From an uncultured Clostridia bacterium (GTDB lineage: Bacteria; Bacillota; Clostridia; Oscillospirales; QAKW01): a stretch of 18,744 bases of DNA. The position numbers and the translations under genes were made by a program. Below, piece after piece: positions 16,051 through 18,744 of the stretch (within the stretch, counting starts at the first letter, position 1; every line of letters starts with the position of its first letter). The DNA lies in assembly GCA_944387905.1 (NCBI GenBank), contig CALXGU010000009.1:1-18744 (forward strand), read 5' to 3'. The notes beneath the pieces were generated by a model that worked only from the letters and a program-made list of their open reading frames with translations, did not search any database and was not told the DNA's origin.

Positions 16051-16737
16051 ATGAATCTGGAAATGGGAAAAAGATTATCCGAATACCGCAAAAATAAAAA
16101 TTTGTCACAGGAGCAGCTTGCCCAGATGCTGGGGGTATCGCGTCAGGCAGTATCAAAATGGGAACGTGCGGAATCATCGCCGGATACTGATAACCTGATT
16201 ATGCTATCCGAGATTTACGGTGTTACACTTGACCGGCTTATAAACGGAACTATCGATAGAACAGCGGATACCGGCCAGCCCGAAAACAACGACAAACAAA
16301 ACTGTGCCGAAAAAGAAACTGCAGATAACCGTTTACAGGAAAATAAAATCGATAAGGCCAATGAATCAACTCCGGTAAAAGGCGAAACCGGCAATTTAAA
16401 AGTGAGGTCAAATAAAAAATCAAGCGGATTCATAAAAAAAATCGAAAAATTTCCGTATCCGGTCTTATGTATAGTATTATATGTGATATTCGGATTTTAT
16501 GATATATTAGGAGGCTGGGGGTTGGCGTGGATACTCTTCTTTACGATACCGCTGTATTATACTTTTATTGAAGCGGTCAGAAAAAAAGATGCCTCTGAGT
16601 TTGTGTATCCTGTACTTATAGTTATGATTTATCTGATATGTGGGTTTGGCTATTCCAACTGGCATCCGTCATGGATAGTTTTTTTGACAATTCCGATATA
16701 TTATTTTATTGTTGATATTATAAAAAGTAAAGACTGA
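16051..16737 (+). CDS. XRE-family regulator with a duplicated two-helix membrane module
   Basis: A 228-residue protein. Residues 5-64 are an XRE/Cro-type DNA-binding domain (LSQEQLAQMLGVSRQAVSKWE with recognition helix about 30-38). Residues 65-130 are a polar, charged linker. Residues 134-228 are membrane segments built as a tandem duplication: FPYPVL...FTIPLYYTF (134-180) and FVYPVL...LTIPIYYFI (184-228) share YPVL, a GF near the middle, W-x-x-W-type tryptophans and TIP-YY, giving about four transmembrane helices. DNA-binding and membrane parts in one chain suggest a membrane-tethered regulator, but signal and targets are unknown. Start ATG at 16051 is chosen because AGGAG lies 9 nt upstream. 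It ends 32 bp from the convergent CDF gene, with a shared terminator between. Confidence 0.88.
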   Translation: MNLEMGKRLSEYRKNKNLSQEQLAQMLGVSRQAVSKWERAESSPDTDNLIMLSEIYGVTLDRLINGTIDRTADTGQPENNDKQNCAEKETADNRLQENKIDKANESTPVKGETGNLKVRSNKKSSGFIKKIEKFPYPVLCIVLYVIFGFYDILGGWGLAWILFFTIPLYYTFIEAVRKKDASEFVYPVLIVMIYLICGFGYSNWHPSWIVFLTIPIYYFIVDIIKSKD

Positions 16738-16770
16738 AAAAGCGGTGTGCAGTATGCACGCCGCTTTTTT
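16737..16770. terminator. Bidirectional rho-independent terminator between XRE and CDF genes
   Basis: The stem AAAAAGCGGTGTGCA (16737-16751) pairs with TGCACGCCGCTTTTT (16755-16769), with a 3-nt loop and one G-U/A-C position. A-runs and T-runs on the two flanks allow termination in both directions. The XRE stop ends at its left edge and the CDF stop (TAA, 16771-16769) overlaps its right edge. Confidence 0.88.
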
Positions 16771-17938
16771 AATTGCAGTAGTTTCTGTCAAAAGTTATTA
16801 TAGTGTTACAGTTTTCATGTATTTTGGATATCTCACTGTCTATTTTTTCTTTGATTTCTTTATCGGTAAGTTTTATATCAGACGGCACAACTGTGTCAAA
16901 AATAAGGTTGGTATGTGTAGGACCTGCAACAACACGAAAATCATGCAGAGAGAGCCCCGGATCTATTTCTGACAGAATAGCTGCTGTATCTTTTTTTAAT
17001 GCGGTCACATAGGGATCGTCAATAATGACAGGATCTATATGTATGACCATTTCAAGACCCATTTCGTTTTTGAATTCATGCTCGATATTGTCTATCATAT
17101 CATGGCTTTTGAGCATATCTTCTTTTGCAGACACCTCCGCGTGCAGTGTAGCAAAAATCCTGCCCGGACCGTAGTTGTGGACAACAAGATCATGTATACC
17201 GATAATTCCGTCGTGAGCAAGGGTTCGTGAACAGATCTCTTCTACAAGCTCTTTATCAGGCGGCTGCCCGAGCAGCGGATCCAGTGTTTCACGTATAAGA
17301 CCCACACCGGAAACTATGATAAACAGTGATACCGCAACGCCGGTGTATCCGTCTATATCTACGCCGGAAACGGCATAAACAACGGTGGATAAAAGTACGG
17401 CAAAAGTGGTTATAACATCATTTCTGCTGTCTGCCGATGCTGCGGAAAATGTAGCGGATCCAGTCTGTTTCTGAAATTTTTTATAAAAAGCAGAAAGCCA
17501 AAGCTTTGCGCCGATAGAAACAGCAAGAACGGCTATTGAGAGCCATGAAAACTGTATCATCTCAGGCTGCAGAATCTTTTGTATAGATGATCTTATCAAG
17601 GTAAGACCAAGCAAAAGAACGATAAAAGACATGATCAAACCGCTTATATATTCCACTCTGCCATGCCCGTATGGATGCTCGCTGTCAGGCTTTTTTCCGG
17701 ACAGCTTGAAGCCGATAAGAGTTATAATACTTGAAGCGGCATCTGTCAAATTATTGACAGCGTCCGCTACAAGCGCCACGCTGTGGAAAGCAAGACCGGC
17801 AGCGGCCTTGCCCAGTGCCAGCAGAAAGTTGACTGTTATTCCGCATGCGCCGCCTACTGTTCCGTATCTCAGACGTTTTTGCTTTTGGTCAATACCGTCT
17901 TTTTCAATAAAGGTTTTTATGATAAAGTCTGTAACCGT
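16769..17938 (-). CDS. CDF-family divalent cation exporter with non-canonical start
   Basis: A 389-residue cation diffusion facilitator if started at ACG 17938-17936. Members are dimeric proton/metal antiporters of the cytoplasmic membrane with six helices and a C-terminal cytosolic domain. The metal site in TM2 is NNLTD (Asn62, Asp66 in this numbering) and in TM5 DSRND (Asp170, Asp174). That N-x3-D / D-x3-D pattern is more like Mn/Fe-type CDFs than the His-containing zinc exporters. HPYGHGRVEYIS (88-99) is a family hallmark. From the TAA at 17977 down to a GTG at 17779 the frame has no ATG, GTG or TTG, yet encodes the expected N-terminus (FIIKTFIEKD, then RYGTVGG and TM1). GGAGG at 17950-17946 is 7 nt before ACG. 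It follows the ROK kinase gene by 25 bp. Confidence 0.85.
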   Translation of the reverse strand, partial: TVTDFIIKTFIEKDGIDQKQKRLRYGTVGGACGITVNFLLALGKAAAGLAFHSVALVADAVNNLTDAASSIITLIGFKLSGKKPDSEHPYGHGRVEYISGLIMSFIVLLLGLTLIRSSIQKILQPEMIQFSWLSIAVLAVSIGAKLWLSAFYKKFQKQTGSATFSAASADSRNDVITTFAVLLSTVVYAVSGVDIDGYTGVAVSLFIIVSGVGLIRETLDPLLGQPPDKELVEEICSRTLAHDGIIGIHDLVVHNYGPGRIFATLHAEVSAKEDMLKSHDMIDNIEHEFKNEMGLEMVIHIDPVIIDDPYVTALKKDTAAILSEIDPGLSLHDFRVVAGPTHTNLIFDTVVPSDIKLTDKEIKEKIDSEISKIHENCNTIITFDRNYCN

Positions 17939-17945
17939 AAATATC

Positions 17946-17950
17946 CCTCC
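17946..17950 (-). promoter_or_regulatory. Ribosome binding site for the CDF gene
   Basis: GGAGG on the minus strand, 14 nt after the ROK stop codon. It points to initiation near 17938 (ACG, 7-nt spacing) or 17935 (GTT, 10-nt spacing), not at the GTG 160 bp further on, which would remove the first transmembrane helix. Confidence 0.7.
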
Positions 17951-17963
17951 GATAATCGGTGCA

Positions 17964-18743
17964 TTACTGTCTGTTTAAGAGGGCAGCTCCAATAATACCG
18001 GCGTCATTGCCTAACTTGGCGATACATATTTTTGTAAAGCTGTCACTGTGTCTGGAAAACATCTCATTGCTTACGATCTGATTAATAGGTTTAAGCAGAT
18101 AGTCGCCTTCTTTAGAAATGCCGCCGCCGATACATAATACCTCCGGCTGAAGTATGTTGATAACGTCAACAAGGCCTGTCGCCACTGCGCGCAGATACTT
18201 TTCGACAACGTAAATAGCGGTATGGTCTGAGCGTCTCATTGCGTCAAAAGAGGTAAGCCCGTTTACATTGTCAAGACTGCCTTTGGCAATTTCCCACATC
18301 ACTGAATTTTTGTCAGAGAGCATTTGCTCCTTTGTAAGACGGATAAGACCGGTTACAGAAGCATACGCCTCCCAGCATCCGCGTCTGCCGCAGCTGCACT
18401 GCCATCCGTCGCGCTCTATTACGATATGTCCGAATTCTCCGCCTTTATTATTAAAGCCTGAGTAAATTTTACCGTTTATTATCATTCCGCCGCCGACGCC
18501 TGTGCCCAGAGTGATTGTGACACTGTGCTTTGTTCCTCTTGCGGCGCCGGCCATATACTCAGCAAAAGCAGCAACATTCGCATCGTTTTCAAGAAAGACT
18601 TTTTTGCCTCCCAGACTTTTCGATACAAGCTCTGCAAGCGGAGTGTGGTCAAAGCCCATATTCCCCGCGAAATCCACGATCCCATTGACAGGATCGATAG
18701 CACCCGGAGAACTCTCACCTCTCATTTCTATATCATACCGCGC
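17964..18743 (-). CDS. ROK-family sugar kinase (glucokinase-like), 5'-truncated by the window edge
   Basis: About 259 C-terminal residues of an ROK kinase, which phosphorylates a hexose such as glucose with ATP in the cytoplasm. Counting from the Met at 18725 (probably internal), visible motifs are: SPGAIDP at 6-12, the catalytic ENDAN with Asp48, the phosphate-binding TLGTGVGGG at 72-80, GEFGH with zinc-ligand His100, and the zinc motif CSCGRRGC with Cys110, Cys112 and Cys117 followed by WEAY. A late glycine-rich LCIGGGIS matches the adenosine-binding region. The frame stays open to the window end and the aligned family start would lie outside. Full-length members have about 310-320 residues, so roughly 55 are missing. 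Glucokinase is most likely, but other ROK hexose or N-acetylhexosamine kinases are possible. Confidence 0.92.
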   Translation of the reverse strand, partial: ARYDIEMRGESSPGAIDPVNGIVDFAGNMGFDHTPLAELVSKSLGGKKVFLENDANVAAFAEYMAGAARGTKHSVTITLGTGVGGGMIINGKIYSGFNNKGGEFGHIVIERDGWQCSCGRRGCWEAYASVTGLIRLTKEQMLSDKNSVMWEIAKGSLDNVNGLTSFDAMRRSDHTAIYVVEKYLRAVATGLVDVINILQPEVLCIGGGISKEGDYLLKPINQIVSNEMFSRHSDSFTKICIAKLGNDAGIIGAALLNRQ

Positions 18744-18744
18744 A

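Noticed and set aside
17777..17779. GTG as the start of the CDF gene
   Set aside because: It would remove the conserved N-terminus and first transmembrane helix, which are encoded in frame upstream, and it has no ribosome binding site.
18723..18743. Possible frameshift in the ROK kinase near the window edge, because the residues before SPGAIDP look unusual
   Set aside because: The frame stays open and DIEMRGESSPG can be aligned without gaps to the usual DIE-x-x-G-x-x-SPG pattern; the other two frames hit stops at once.

Overview
The window looks like chromosomal core sequence from an anaerobic, low-to-moderate GC Firmicute, most likely class Clostridia (an Oscillospirales-like lineage is my guess). 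Evidence: an AddA/AddB recombination nuclease pair (the Firmicute counterpart of RecBCD), a YaaT/PSP1 protein next to the DNA polymerase III delta' gene, a clostridial-type 2[4Fe-4S] ferredoxin, strong AGGAGG-type ribosome binding sites, sigma-A-like promoters with 16-17 bp spacing, and frequent TTG/GTG starts. I see no mobile element, CRISPR array, rRNA or tRNA, and no gap between genes longer than about 160 bp.

Layout. (1) 2-1174, plus strand: the 3' part of an unrecognised gene, open to the window edge. It converges on the next block through a shared terminator (1196-1231). (2) 1216-11521, minus strand: reading 5' to 3', a small DUF1858 CxxC protein, a rho-independent terminator, then HAD phosphatase - addB - addA - Ca2+-type P-ATPase. 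HAD/addB and addB/addA overlap (TGATG, GTGA), so this is a translationally coupled operon; the ATPase follows after 59 bp that can fold into a hairpin over its start codon. (3) 11522-11654: divergent promoters. (4) 11655-15630, plus strand: an overlapping four-gene operon with a FemX-like peptidoglycan-bridge aminoacyltransferase, a divergent alanine-racemase-fold protein, holB and yaaT. (5) 15720-15890: ferredoxin with its own promoter and terminator. (6) 16051-16737: XRE regulator with a duplicated two-helix membrane module, preceded by a dense set of palindromes and direct repeats. (7) 16769-18743, minus strand: a ROK sugar kinase (cut by the window end) followed by a CDF metal exporter that has no canonical start codon in this sequence.

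How the genes fit together: AddAB processes double-strand breaks. FemX and the racemase-like protein probably act in cell-wall peptide chemistry. HolB loads the replication clamp, and YaaT (in Bacillus) links RNA decay to sporulation and competence. The P-ATPase and the CDF protein export divalent cations. Most of the window is housekeeping. The points most worth checking are the XRE/duplicated-membrane-module locus with its operator-like sites, the FemX-racemase pair with altered racemase active-site positions, the missing start codon of the CDF gene, and the hairpin enclosing the ATPase ribosome binding site.
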